This document shows positions 53,210 through 62,402 of a stretch of 64,000 nt of DNA, piece by piece. The stretch is from positions 171,202 through 235,201 of the forward strand of contig NZ_JAUDRH010000017.1 in NCBI RefSeq assembly GCF_030381805.1, read 5' to 3'. Position 1 is the first letter of the stretch, and each line of letters opens with the position of its first letter. The translations under genes and the position numbers were made by a program. The notes beneath the pieces were generated by a model. The model searched no databases. It worked only from the letters and a program-made list of their open reading frames with translations, and was not told where the DNA came from. The stretch comes from Chlorogloeopsis sp. ULAP01 (GTDB taxonomy: Bacteria > Cyanobacteriota > Cyanobacteriia > Cyanobacteriales > Nostocaceae).

Positions 53210-54049
53210 ATGGGCAAGACAGGTGATTATATTGACGTGTCTTGTTTACAAGGCGTATCAGAAACGCTTTTAATTCCGTTTATAGCACGCGCGCAGGCAT
53301 CTACTCTTTTCCCAGATCTCCAATTTCAAGACGCGATCGCAGAAGACATTTTGCCTAAATTAAATATTGATTTCTCCACTTTGCCGCTTGATACAGATTC
53401 ACTCCGAAAAAATATTGTTCGAGGACGTATTTTTGACCGACAATTGCGGCTGTTCTTGGATGCTTATCCAGATGCAACAGTAATTAGCTTAGGAGCGGGT
53501 TTATCGACACAGTTTTATCGGGTAGATAATGGTCATTTGAAGTGGTTCGATATTGATTTATCAGAAGTAATTAAGGTTAAGTCTACTCTTCTTCCGCAGA
53601 ATAATCGCTACCATTTGTACGGATGTTCCTTGACTGATCCAAAGTGGTTAAATATAGTTTTTTGGTCTATTAATGAGCCAGTAATTATTATTTGCGAGGG
53701 TGTTCTCAACTTTATTGAACCGACAGAAGTTAAAAATTTTTTCCAAATGGTTGCAAAGCATTTTATGACACAAACACAAATTATTTTTGATTATGTTCAT
53801 CCTTTACTAGTTAGAGTTGCAAATAAGTCAAAGTATATTCATAAAACGTCTGCCAAGTTTAGATGGGGAATAAGCAATATTCAGGAAGTTATTGAATGGA
53901 GTGAGCGGTTTGAGTTAATAGATGAATTTTCTATTATGAGTGAAATTGGTGGAACTAAGGGTTTGTTGTCAATATTGTTTAATCGAATTACTGGGAGTCA
54001 TCTTTACGCTATTGCTCAATTAGGCTTACATCCTATACCAACCAACTAA
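53210..54049 (+). CDS. Class I SAM-dependent methyltransferase, leucine carboxyl/PPM type
   Basis: A 279-residue protein. The SAM-binding motif I reads ATVISLGAGLSTQFYR, followed by KWFDIDLSEVIKVK (acidic ribose contact) and PVIIICEGVLNFIEP, the motif of the leucine carboxyl methyltransferase/PPM family that includes O-methyltransferases of secondary metabolism. Acceptor unknown. It stands alone on the plus strand. Confidence 0.8.
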   Translation: MGKTGDYIDVSCLQGVSETLLIPFIARAQASTLFPDLQFQDAIAEDILPKLNIDFSTLPLDTDSLRKNIVRGRIFDRQLRLFLDAYPDATVISLGAGLSTQFYRVDNGHLKWFDIDLSEVIKVKSTLLPQNNRYHLYGCSLTDPKWLNIVFWSINEPVIIICEGVLNFIEPTEVKNFFQMVAKHFMTQTQIIFDYVHPLLVRVANKSKYIHKTSAKFRWGISNIQEVIEWSERFELIDEFSIMSEIGGTKGLLSILFNRITGSHLYAIAQLGLHPIPTN

Positions 54050-54217
54050 AAAGTCTTTTGGAGCAGGCTGGCAAAGTTTTCTACTGCTGAGTTCTAGATT
54101 AATAGTCGCCCCTTAATAGAATCTTATACAAAAATTTCCTAGATGTTTATGCACAAATTATATATACAGAATAATTCTGTAGTATTACAAACAATGAAAC
54201 TATATAAGCTTTAATAT

Positions 54218-54487
54218 TTATCCTTTATGGCGATTAACCTTGACACGTTTATCAGGATTTTGCTTCCTTACCCAAGCTATAAATTTCTGCATTTTTGGTT
54301 CATTTTTTAACTTTTCTACTGAATTTAACTCTTGTGCCAGACGGGTATTATCAAACAAATTGTGAATTTGCCTATGACAGGCAGAACATATATTTATTTT
54401 CGGCCCATGATGACCTTTTTTCTGTCTAGGAATCAAGTGATGAACAGTCAGGCATTTCACTTCTCTTTCACATAATTCACAAGTCAT
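54218..54487 (-). CDS. HNH endonuclease-type protein
   Basis: An 89-residue protein read from the ATG at 54487; an in-frame GTG 20 codons upstream is possible. Two zinc-ligand pairs (CELC and CSAC) frame the HNH core VHHLIPRQKKGHHG ... NICSACHRQIHNLF. Such small single-domain HNH proteins occur singly or in mobile DNA. No partner gene is seen. Confidence 0.8.
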   Translation of the reverse strand: MTCELCEREVKCLTVHHLIPRQKKGHHGPKINICSACHRQIHNLFDNTRLAQELNSVEKLKNEPKMQKFIAWVRKQNPDKRVKVNRHKG

Positions 54488-54607
54488 ACCAATTTTAAAT
54501 TTTGGATTAAAACTATTGATTAATAGGCTATTCCAGAATTTTGACACAAAACTTGCTATGCCAATTTGATATTACATAAATTTTAGATTTGATTTAAAAT
54601 TTATGAT

Positions 54608-55612
54608 TTAATTTTTGACTGTATGTGGTTCAAAAATGAGATATGTTCCGCCTAGCCCTTCTACAATTGTGCGGGTGTTAGCAGTAAGCATTTTTTGATA
54701 GGTATCTCCATCAGTTCCTAATTCTCCTAAATTATCAGCAAATAATTGCCTTTTAGAGACTTTTACTTTTGCTTTTTGAGTAACAGGGTTCAATATACTA
54801 GGATTGGTTGTAGTCTCTATAAAAATTCGTGGCACTCTTGCTTGTTTAATAGTTTGAACTAGTGTTTTAACTCTCGTAGCTGGAATTTGTTCTTGATTAT
54901 TAACACTTTGCAAAACACTTGTCCATGAAAGATTATAAGCTTTTGCATAATAACCCATTGTGTTGTGGACAGTAATTAACTCACGGTTTTTGGGAGGAAT
55001 ACTAGCTATTCTCGATTTAATCCAGGTATCCAGTTGTGTTAGTTCTTGTTTGATTTTTTGAGTGTTACTTTTGTAGATAGATGTATGCTCAGGAGACACT
55101 TTACTAAGATTAGCGCTAATTACTTCTACCATCCTCATCCCATTTTTGGGATTGTGCCAAACATGAGGATCGGGTACTATTCTTCCATCTTTTCTATATT
55201 GCAATGGTTTGGGGACAGCACGTTGAGCAACTGCGATTTTTGCTGCACCATTTTTACTTGCTTTTATAACTTTGAATAAATTTGGTTCAAAATTATATCC
55301 ATTAAAGAAAATAATATTTGCTTCATTGAGAGCTTGACGGTCTTCCGTTTTTGGTTGATAAAGATGAGGATTAATCTCAGGAGGAATTAAGCAGGTAAGA
55401 GCTACAGTCTGTGCTGCCACCTGTTTGATTAAATCACAGAGAACACTAGTAGTTGCAACAACTCTAGGTAAATTACTGTTTAATTCATCCGAGGTAACAG
55501 TAGTTGTAGAAGAAGTGTTGAGCAAATTACTGACATTACTACAGCCAACACATCCAGCAGTTAAAGTAATGAATATCAGACGTAGAAGTTGGTTATGTTG
55601 TAATGTTTTTGA
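54608..55612 (-). CDS. Metal ABC transporter substrate-binding lipoprotein (ZnuA/MntC class)
   Basis: A 334-residue protein from the ATG at 55612 with a lipoprotein signal (LLRLIFITLTAGCVGCSN). The metal-site residues of the cluster A-I family are seen: His in INPHLYQPKTED, His in DPHVWHNPKNG, His in TVHNTMGYYAKAY and the Asp/Glu region GTDGDTYQKML. There is no His-rich loop, so the metal could be Zn, Mn or Fe. The ATPase and permease genes are not in the window, so it is a solitary binding protein. Confidence 0.85.
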   Translation of the reverse strand, partial: SKTLQHNQLLRLIFITLTAGCVGCSNVSNLLNTSSTTTVTSDELNSNLPRVVATTSVLCDLIKQVAAQTVALTCLIPPEINPHLYQPKTEDRQALNEANIIFFNGYNFEPNLFKVIKASKNGAAKIAVAQRAVPKPLQYRKDGRIVPDPHVWHNPKNGMRMVEVISANLSKVSPEHTSIYKSNTQKIKQELTQLDTWIKSRIASIPPKNRELITVHNTMGYYAKAYNLSWTSVLQSVNNQEQIPATRVKTLVQTIKQARVPRIFIETTTNPSILNPVTQKAKVKVSKRQLFADNLGELGTDGDTYQKMLTANTRTIVEGLGGTYLIFEPHTVKN

Positions 55613-55829
55613 CATAAAACCCCGATTAACAGTTGAATTAGGAGTTAGGGGTAGAAAAAATAGTGGGCGTTGCCTGAAAGCCAAATTTGCTTATTAATAG
55701 ATATATTATTGTTTAGTAGTAGGATATTTTATAAATATTACTATTTATTCCGAATCAAAATTTAGACTATGAGAAAAATTGGTGATTATTAATAAATGAA
55801 TTTAGCAATAAATATTGAAAATGAGAAAA

Positions 55830-55866
55830 TGAGGAGTTAACTAAAAAGTAACTCCTCACCTTTTTT
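55830..55866 (-). terminator. Bidirectional intrinsic terminator
   Basis: A 10-bp stem (TGAGGAGTTA / TAACTCCTCA) flanked by a T tract on the plus side and a TTTTCTCATTTTC run on the minus side. It lies just downstream of the 91-residue secreted protein gene on the minus strand and would end its transcript. Confidence 0.65.
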
Positions 55867-55898
55867 ATAGAAAAGTTTAAAAGCACTCTCGATTAGGG

Positions 55899-56174
55899 TT
55901 AATATAAAAAGCTTTTAAGTGTCAGTTGACCTTCCATTTGGAGTTTAGCTCTAACACAACTAGCACAATTACAACCGAGTTGATCCATGATTGATTTGGA
56001 ATCACTAGACACCTTGGACGCAACTAATTGGTGAATTGGTTGTGTTGAACTCAAGGTGACATGGGGTGTAACAGTTGTAGATTGGAAACCTGATGCAACT
56101 GCGGGACTGGCAATTAGCAGTATAGAGGCAGTGACTACAGGAAAAGCCAGCAAAATTAGTTTGATTATTTTCAT
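55899..56174 (-). CDS. Small secreted protein with CxCxxC motif
   Basis: A 91-residue protein with a clear signal peptide (MKIIKLILLAFPVVTASILL to AVASG) and a short mature part that carries GCNCASCVRAKLQ near the C-terminus. I do not recognise the family. Its position between a metal-binding lipoprotein and a COG0523 GTPase, together with the Cys cluster, suggests periplasmic metal binding; this is inference. Confidence 0.6.
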   Translation of the reverse strand: MKIIKLILLAFPVVTASILLIASPAVASGFQSTTVTPHVTLSSTQPIHQLVASKVSSDSKSIMDQLGCNCASCVRAKLQMEGQLTLKSFLY

Positions 56175-56332
56175 AGTTGAAAAAAAGACACTATAGCATT
56201 ACAGCATACCCAATTATTACTGATTGGTCATTAGTTGCTGTTGTTCCCGCTAGTTTAAAAAAGGCTGTCTCGATGAAACAAGTTTCATCGTCAAGAATAA
56301 AAGTGGAATTTTTACTGTTCCCTGCTATACAT

Positions 56333-57382
56333 TTACTTTGACCAAATTATCAATTCACCATTTTCAGCACCTGCGGCAATTTGGTTGCCTTGGGGATGCC
56401 ATGCTAGACAAGAAAAGCCTTCAGAGGCGCCTGTGAGAATTTGCAATACTTGCTTGGCTTGTTGCCACAAACAAATCCAGCCATCAGCACCAGCAGAAGC
56501 AAGCAGCAAGCTGTTGGGTGCAAAAGCGATCGCATTAATTACATCTACATGATTAGTTAACACCGTTGCTTCCCAACCCAGTGATTCATCAGGCGACTTT
56601 TCCCACACGATAATACCATCAACACTACAGCAGGCTAAAAGAGGCGCATTGTTTTGGTTACTAATGTTTGACCATGCAATATGGCGAATTTTTCCAGGAA
56701 AACCCCGCATTACCCAAGGCTGAGGTTCTTTGCCAGAGATTAAGAGCTGAGTTTCAACAACAGTCAGCGTGCGATCCATATTAGCAGAAGCGAGATACTT
56801 GCCATCTGGCGACCAAGCCATAGTAATACAAGCAGAAGGTATATCTAGTATGTACGGTTCCTCATACCAATCTTGGCTATTCCATACCTTTACTCCTCGA
56901 TGACCGCAAATAGCAAGGTACTCCCCGTCGCTAGACCAGTCAATACCCAATGCCGAAGACGACTCAAAATTTAGGGTAACAACAATCTCACGAAAATCAG
57001 CATCCCAAACTTGGACGTAGCGCCCCAAACTAAAAGCTAGCTGGTTGCTGGTAGGGTGCCAAGTCAGTTTGTCAATCCAAGCGGTAGCATTTCCTAAAGT
57101 GCTGATTAATTGACCTTTTCGCCATATTTTCACTCGTCCGTCTTGCCCACCAACAGCTAAGAACTGCCCATCATAGGAAAAGGCAAGGCAGTTGAAAGAT
57201 ACATCATTACCAACTTGCAGGGTAGTCAGCTTTTCATTTTCACATAGTACAACTTCTCCAAAAGCAGAAGCGGCTGCTAAAGTTTTACCTTGTGGTGACC
57301 AAGCGATCGCTGTGATGTAATCTGAAAGTGTCGTTGAAAATAACTGTTTAAACTCTTTAGAGTCAATAGTAGAGGGATTCAT
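56333..57382 (-). CDS. WD40-repeat protein
   Basis: A 349-residue beta-propeller with about seven repeats, seen as recurring blocks such as AIAWSPQGKTLAAASAFGEVV, GRVKIWRKG, WSPDGKYLASANMD and FAPNSLLLASAGADGWICLW. No signal peptide, so cytoplasmic; likely a protein-interaction scaffold. It follows the COG0523 GTPase gene on the same strand, but a strong palindromic terminator separates them. Confidence 0.88.
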   Translation of the reverse strand: MNPSTIDSKEFKQLFSTTLSDYITAIAWSPQGKTLAAASAFGEVVLCENEKLTTLQVGNDVSFNCLAFSYDGQFLAVGGQDGRVKIWRKGQLISTLGNATAWIDKLTWHPTSNQLAFSLGRYVQVWDADFREIVVTLNFESSSALGIDWSSDGEYLAICGHRGVKVWNSQDWYEEPYILDIPSACITMAWSPDGKYLASANMDRTLTVVETQLLISGKEPQPWVMRGFPGKIRHIAWSNISNQNNAPLLACCSVDGIIVWEKSPDESLGWEATVLTNHVDVINAIAFAPNSLLLASAGADGWICLWQQAKQVLQILTGASEGFSCLAWHPQGNQIAAGAENGELIIWSK

Positions 57383-57410
57383 AACAATTAAAAATTTAAA
57401 ATGTTGAGAA

Positions 57411-57444
57411 AAAAAGTAAAAAGGCTTAAGCCTTTTTACTTTTT
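57411..57444. terminator. Perfect 34-bp palindromic terminator
   Basis: A 17-bp perfect stem (AAAAAGTAAAAAGGCTT and its complement) that ends in T runs on both strands. It lies between the COG0523 GTPase stop and the WD40 start, so it should end the GTPase transcript in either direction. Confidence 0.75.
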
Positions 57445-57452
57445 ATCTTCGT

Positions 57453-58424
57453 TTACGCCATACAGGCGAGAAAATCTTCTCTAAGTTTGGCTTCATCAAG
57501 ATTACGCCCTATGAACACCAATTCGTTTTTCCGGGTTTCGTTTGCTTTCCAAGGGCGATCGGGTTTACCTTCAAAGATCATATGCACTCCTTGGAAAACA
57601 AAGCGATCGTCTTCTCCATCAATGTTCAAAATTCCTTTCATACGGAAAATATCAGGCCCCTGGGTTCGCAGTAGTTCCCCTAACCAACTGTTTAATTTCT
57701 CTCCATCTAATGCCCCTTGTTCTACTAAAGCCACAGAAAATACAGTTTCATCATGTTCGTGGGCGTCTTCCTTCAAGAAATTTGGATCGATTTCCAAAGC
57801 ACGATCCAAATCAAAGGCTTTCACGCCTAAAAGAGCATCCATTTCTACCTCAGAGTTACGAGTGCGATGGATTTTTGCCATCGCATTCATTGAGCGAATC
57901 CGCCTTTCTAACTCATCTAGCACGTCTGGTGTCACCAAATCCGTTTTATTTAGTAGGATTACATCGGCAAAAGCAATCTGTTCTTGTGCTTCCTCCGCTT
58001 CCCAATGCTCCCAGATATGCTTGGCATCCACAACCGTAACTACCGCATCTAGCTCTATCTTGTCCCGCATATCTTCATCAACAAAGAATGTTTGAATCAC
58101 AGGTGCAGGATCTGCTAGTCCAGTAGTTTCAATTACTAAATGGTCAAATTTATTCCGGCGTTTCATCAAATTGCCGATAATGCGAATTAAATCACCCCGC
58201 ACCGTACAGCAAATACAGCCGTTGTTCATCTCAAAAATTTCTTCATCCGTATCGATAACCAATTGATTATCGATACCTACTTCCCCAAATTCATTCACGA
58301 TCACAGCAACTTTCTTACCGTGTTCGTAGGTGAGAATGCGATTGAGCAGAGTAGTTTTTCCTGCTCCCAGATAGCCGGTGAGAACTGTTACTGGAACTAC
58401 GTCTATTGTCGCAGCACTGACCAT
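57453..58424 (-). CDS. COG0523 (CobW/ZNG-like) metal-chaperone GTPase
   Basis: A 323-residue G3E GTPase. Walker A is VLTGYLGAGKTTLLNRIL, the metal-binding CxCC motif is NNGCICCTVRGDLI, Walker B is HLVIETTGLADPAP, and the guanine motif is LLNKTDLV. The C-terminal CobW_C domain follows (KGILNIDGEDDRFVFQGVH). Such proteins deliver Zn or other metals under limitation. A half-site ATGATAATCA upstream (58451-58460) recalls part of a Zur box but lacks a good second half. Neighbours support a metal homeostasis group. Confidence 0.88.
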   Translation of the reverse strand: MVSAATIDVVPVTVLTGYLGAGKTTLLNRILTYEHGKKVAVIVNEFGEVGIDNQLVIDTDEEIFEMNNGCICCTVRGDLIRIIGNLMKRRNKFDHLVIETTGLADPAPVIQTFFVDEDMRDKIELDAVVTVVDAKHIWEHWEAEEAQEQIAFADVILLNKTDLVTPDVLDELERRIRSMNAMAKIHRTRNSEVEMDALLGVKAFDLDRALEIDPNFLKEDAHEHDETVFSVALVEQGALDGEKLNSWLGELLRTQGPDIFRMKGILNIDGEDDRFVFQGVHMIFEGKPDRPWKANETRKNELVFIGRNLDEAKLREDFLACMA

Positions 58425-58576
58425 ATCCCAGATGCCTCTTGCGTTTCAAAATGATAATCACTTCCAATTTAACCACTGATGCCCAGATAGAGAAAAGCAG
58501 GGCAACAAATGATTTAAAGAATATAACGGATAAAAAGGGACAATAAAGCAGAGGGGCTGGGGAGAACTACTAACCA

Positions 58577-59485
58577 CTAACTATTGACTAAAAAGGGTAA
58601 TATTACCTCTGCTACAGCTTGTGGGTATTCTTCATGCATTCCTAAGGAACCAGGAACAACTGCTGCTTGTACTCCATTTAAAGCTGCTAAAGCATCCATG
58701 TCAGCACGTGATTTAGTCGGAGAAGATTCTCCAATTACTACCATCAATGGCACAGACAAATCCCGAACTAGTGCCAGAAAATCAGTTTGGTTGTGTACGG
58801 CATCAAGAGAACCTGTTACGAAGGCAGCAGGGGCAAATCTACCTCCTGGCTGTTGGGTATTTTGCCACTTGTGTTCGATGAAACTAGGAGTAAGCTTATT
58901 TGCGTCAACGTAAACGTGACGACGGTACATAAAACTTAAAAAAGATGGTACGGTGTTGAGCTTATAGAGGATTTGACCGAGGATAGGCGATCGCACTATT
59001 TCCCTAAAAATTCCAGCTAACTGCCGATTAGCTCCCATTGTCGGTAAAGGGCCACGCCAAGTTGGTGCTACTAAAACTATACGTGAAATTGCGGTTGGAT
59101 TTTCTTTGGCTAGTTTCAGAACATAAGCTGCACTATGCCCAGCAGCAACTATTGCGATCGGGGTATTAAATACAGAGGTAACAAAATTTTCTAGAAAATT
59201 CTGATATAAATTAGGGTCATAACTGACAGGCAAACGCGAAGAGTCGCCAAATCCGGGCCAATCTACTGCTACTACTTGAAAGTAGGGAGCTAGTAGCTTT
59301 GCAATTCCGCTCATTTCCTCTCGTGTGGAAACTGTGCTGAAAGCTGGCAGCAGCAGTAGTGGCGAACCACTGCCAAGAGTTTCATACGCAATTCGCAATT
59401 GCTGGTTTTTCCAGTTCCAAGAGAGTTCTTTTACTTCTCCGCCTAAACCGAAATTTGTAGGAGTTGATAATAAATTGGTAGACAT
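58577..59485 (-). CDS. Alpha/beta-fold hydrolase
   Basis: A 302-residue hydrolase with the oxyanion strand LLLLPAFSTVSTREE, DWPGFGDSSRL, the nucleophile Ser in VAAGHSAAYVLKLA, an acid in MVVIGESSPTKSRAD-like sequence and a C-terminal His in LGMHEEYPQAVAE. No signal peptide. Substrate unknown. Confidence 0.85.
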   Translation of the reverse strand: MSTNLLSTPTNFGLGGEVKELSWNWKNQQLRIAYETLGSGSPLLLLPAFSTVSTREEMSGIAKLLAPYFQVVAVDWPGFGDSSRLPVSYDPNLYQNFLENFVTSVFNTPIAIVAAGHSAAYVLKLAKENPTAISRIVLVAPTWRGPLPTMGANRQLAGIFREIVRSPILGQILYKLNTVPSFLSFMYRRHVYVDANKLTPSFIEHKWQNTQQPGGRFAPAAFVTGSLDAVHNQTDFLALVRDLSVPLMVVIGESSPTKSRADMDALAALNGVQAAVVPGSLGMHEEYPQAVAEVILPFLVNS

Positions 59486-59559
59486 TAGACGAAAATTTTG
59501 TAGTTGTTTAGTTATTGGTTGTTGGTTATTAATTATTTACCATTAACAACTAACTACTG

Positions 59560-59635
59560 TACGGGAGGCAGCGCGCCTTGCTAATTATGTCGGTTTTCAC
59601 CCAGAAATAATCAACAAAACCCGCCCTTACTAATC
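59560..59635. repeat. Interspersed palindromic repeat (GGAGGCAGCGCG family), inverse copy
   Basis: GTACGGGAGGCAGCGCGCC, GTCGGTTTTCACCCAGAAAT and AACAAAACCCGCCCTTAC. Reversed, it matches the modules of the repeat at 32166-32258 (TTTTGTTGAT, TGGGT, AAAACCGACA). Confidence 0.6.
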
Positions 59636-59695
59636 ACTAAACTAGTTAACAAAAGCCTTATGGCTCTTCAATGATTGATTCTAAATTTTTAATTT

Positions 59696-60136
59696 TTAAT
59701 TCCCTTTCGGGGGTTGACATTCCAAAGCTTTTTTTTGCATGGTTTTGAAAATATTATAAAAACCATTAGCGCGGGAAGGCGTTAAGCTAACATTTAAACC
59801 AGTTTCTTGAATAAAATCTGGAGTAAGTTGAACAATTTCATGAGATGTGAGTCCATTTAAACCCTCGATCAATAAACCCACTAATCCTTTGGTTAATTGA
59901 GAATCAGAGTCACCTTGAAACACTACTTTGCCATCTTCCAAGATAGCTGTGACATAAACTTGGGAAACGCAGCCAGGAACTTTGTTTTCTGGTAGTTTAT
60001 CAGCTTCTGGAAATTCTTTTAACCGCTGACCGTACCAGATTAGTTGTTCATAACGGCGTTTGGGATCTGTAGCGCGTTTAAAACGCTGGACGATTTTGGC
60101 AAGATTAGGTGGTAGTGAATCTATGCTAGAGGACAT
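59696..60136 (-). CDS. sufE: SufE-family sulfur acceptor protein
   Basis: A 146-residue protein with the SufE fold. The sulfur-accepting Cys lies in KVPGCVSQVYVTA, followed by FQGDSDSQLTKGLVGLLIEGLNGLT and the C-terminal SRANGFYNIFKTMQKKA. SufE takes persulfide sulfur from the cysteine desulfurase SufS and passes it to the SufBCD scaffold for Fe-S cluster assembly. No suf partner is next to it. Confidence 0.92.
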   Translation of the reverse strand: MSSSIDSLPPNLAKIVQRFKRATDPKRRYEQLIWYGQRLKEFPEADKLPENKVPGCVSQVYVTAILEDGKVVFQGDSDSQLTKGLVGLLIEGLNGLTSHEIVQLTPDFIQETGLNVSLTPSRANGFYNIFKTMQKKALECQPPKGN

Positions 60137-60302
60137 AACACGACAAGGTAATCAACGCTCCCACCTTGAGTGTAGATTATCTTGAGGGTTGATTGCGCTT
60201 TGATTGGACTATTAGGCTAGTAGTTTGCCATAAAAATACAAAATAGAAAACTCAAGACAATTAGACAAGAGCATTTAACACAAGTGTATGTAAAATCACA
60301 AT

Positions 60303-61191
60303 ATGAAAGAGTGGTATAAAGAAGACCTAGCCTATATTCATGATGTAGGTCACCAAAAGACGACGGGGAAGCCCGTTCCTTTAAGGGGCGCTCAGAATCG
60401 TCGTCCGTCGTCTTGGGGCAAGGGGCATTCATGCATTGGCCAATGCCCAATTCCCAATTCCCGATGCCCGCGAAATCCCCCAGACTTCAGTCGGAGGATG
60501 AGCTTAAAGTGACTTCGCTCTCAAATCTGCCCCTGGAATCTTAGAAATCTTTACTCAGAACAAAGTATGTAATGGTTTGGTAGTTGATTTAGGTTGTGGA
60601 AGCGGATTATGGGCGCAAGAACTCTCCAAAGCTCATTATCACGTTCTGGGAGTGGATATCTCTGAGGCGCTAATTGCGATCGCTCGAACAAGAGTACCAG
60701 ATGCTGAGTTTCGAATTGAATCGCTGTTCAAGACAGATATCCCTCAGTGCAAAGCCGTTACTTCGATTGGTGAGTGTCTCAACTATCTATTTGATCCAGA
60801 TAATAATTGGCAAACGCTAACTCAGTTGTTTCTTCGTGTATACAGTGCTTTAACTCCAGGTGGTGTCTTCATCTTCGATATTGCGGAACCTGGACAAGTA
60901 CTACCAGAAAAAGTAACTAAAGGGTTTTCTCAAGGAGAGGATTGGGTGGTACTAGTCGAAAAGGAGGAGAACCGAAATCTTCAGACATTAACCCGTAGGA
61001 TTACCAGCTTTCGGAAAATAGGAAAATATTATAGACGGGATGATGAAATACATTGTCTACAATTATATAAGTCTACAGATATAGCAAGAGAACTTTGCCG
61101 AGTAGGTTTCCAGGTTAGCAGGATGAGTAGTTATAGAAGCTACCATCTGCCGAAAGCTCATACGGCGTTCGTTGCAAATAAAATCATATAA
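60303..61191 (+). pseudogene. SAM methyltransferase interrupted by a mobile repeat
   Basis: The gene begins at 60303 (MKEWYKEDLAYIHDVGH) and is broken after codon 17 by a 154-bp element. It resumes at 60508 (SDFALKSAPGILEIF) and continues with the SAM motif VVDLGCGSGLWAQEL, VLGVDISEALI, FIFDIAEPGQ and a complete C-terminus. The element shifts the frame. An internal GTG/ATG at about 60577 leaves a methyltransferase core without its first helices, so residual function is possible but doubtful. Confidence 0.8.
60354..60507 (+). mobile_element. 154-bp palindromic mobile repeat, copy 2
   Basis: Almost the same sequence as 18507-18662, in the other orientation. It also sits directly 3' of TCAC, with no target duplication, and ends with the hairpin CCCCCAGACTTCAGTCGGAGG. 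Removing it rejoins the host gene in frame (GGT CAC AGT GAC). Confidence 0.75.
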
Positions 61192-61254
61192 AGTAGCAAA
61201 AACAACAGGTTGATGACTTGAACAAGCAGATTAGATTATCAGCTTTTTCGCAAG

Positions 61255-61926
61255 TTAGGAATTACGCTGCGTAGGTAATTCTTGTTGCAATTGATGCCGA
61301 CCATTGCGGACAATGCGCAACATATCGTGAAGTTGCTCCTCAATATTTTGTAAAACGCTGTCAGCATACTCATCAGCCCCATCTTGAATTGCTTGAGCTT
61401 CTGCGATCGCAGTTCTTCGCATTTCCTCTATTTCTTGCTGACATTGGCGACGTTTACGATCAATATCTTCGAGAGTTTCTTGCATCATCGCTTCGCACTC
61501 TTGCTGCACTTGCCGCCGCAGTTCGGAGGCTTCTCGCTCTGCCTGCTTGAGGATTTCGCTATTATCTAAAATTTGCGCTCTTTTGGCTTGTGCTGCTTCT
61601 ACAATCTGCTGTCCGTACTCTTCAGCTTGTAGGATAATTTCCTCTTTGTGTATGAGAATTTCTGCTGCTTGTTGAAAAGCTGGTGGCAGAGACAGCCGAA
61701 CAAAATCAAGCTGTTCGAGCAATTTCTCTTCATCCACTAACGTGTATTGCGTCAGTGGAATATGTAAACTAGCAAGGATGATTTCCTCAAGATGATTGAG
61801 TTCCTGGTGAATATCTATACTTCCTGTTCGCGTAGAGTCTTCAGAGATTCCATCGCGGAACTCTGGCGGGGCGGGAATGCTTCCGTTGTGATCGGATTCG
61901 ATATGGGCTGGTTTTGGGCGTAGCAT
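61255..61926 (-). CDS. Coiled-coil DivIVA-like protein
   Basis: A 223-residue protein with a variable N-terminus, a short LHIPLTQYTLVDEEKLLEQL motif and a long coiled coil (about 90-200: EAQAKRAQILDNSEIL, EIEEMRRTAIAEAQAI) like DivIVA or V-ATPase stalk proteins. In cyanobacteria this family is usually encoded right after coaD. Its start overlaps the coaD 3' end by 112 bp in another frame, which is unusually long. Confidence 0.75.
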   Translation of the reverse strand: MLRPKPAHIESDHNGSIPAPPEFRDGISEDSTRTGSIDIHQELNHLEEIILASLHIPLTQYTLVDEEKLLEQLDFVRLSLPPAFQQAAEILIHKEEIILQAEEYGQQIVEAAQAKRAQILDNSEILKQAEREASELRRQVQQECEAMMQETLEDIDRKRRQCQQEIEEMRRTAIAEAQAIQDGADEYADSVLQNIEEQLHDMLRIVRNGRHQLQQELPTQRNS

Positions 61927-62387
61927 TGGTAAATATCCAGGGCGACGTGCGGGGGAACAAGATGATCGACAGAACCACCAAACCTTGCGATCTCTTTTAC
62001 CACACTACTACTTAAAAAACTATACTCGTTTGATGTGGCCAGAAAAACAGTTTCTATATCGGTAGAAAGAGTTTTATTTGTGTGAGCCATTTGTAGCTCA
62101 ACTTCAAAGTCTGAAATTGCTCTTAGCCCACGCAACAGAACAGAAGCTTGCCGCATTTGGGCATAATTAACAGTTAAACCATCAAAGGCGTCTACTTCAA
62201 TATTAGGTAGATGTTTAGTACATTGACGAATCTGTTCTAAGCGTTTTTGCACTGTAAACAGAGGCATTTTGTTAGGATTCCGCAGTACGGCAACAATCAC
62301 CTGTGTAAATAGCCGACTGCCGCGTTCGATGATATCAAGGTGTCCCAAAGTAACAGGGTCAAAGCTACCTGGATAAATGGCAATCAC
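61815..62387 (-). CDS. coaD: Phosphopantetheine adenylyltransferase (CoaD)
   Basis: A 190-residue enzyme for the fourth step of coenzyme A synthesis (4'-phosphopantetheine plus ATP to dephospho-CoA). The nucleotidyltransferase motif is AIYPGSFDPVTLGHLDII and the ISSS-like motif is YSFLSSSVVKEIARFGG. The GTG at 62387 is preferred over the GTG five codons upstream because a GAGG ribosome-binding site lies before it. About 30 extra C-terminal residues (PISNPITTEAFPPRQ...) overlap the DivIVA-like gene. Confidence 0.9.
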   Translation of the reverse strand: MIAIYPGSFDPVTLGHLDIIERGSRLFTQVIVAVLRNPNKMPLFTVQKRLEQIRQCTKHLPNIEVDAFDGLTVNYAQMRQASVLLRGLRAISDFEVELQMAHTNKTLSTDIETVFLATSNEYSFLSSSVVKEIARFGGSVDHLVPPHVALDIYQCYAQNQPISNPITTEAFPPRQSSAMESLKTLREQEV

Positions 62388-62402
62388 AATTTTTTGCCTC
62401 AC

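Noticed and set aside
57487..58095. 202-codon plus-strand frame opposite the COG0523 GTPase
   Set aside because: Ser/Arg-rich shadow frame; the GTPase motifs on the minus strand are intact.
60303..60512. Small plus-strand frame of 69 codons with a tail shared with the 18.5-kb region
   Set aside because: The shared tail is the mobile repeat read through in frame; the frame is the cut-off start of the methyltransferase.
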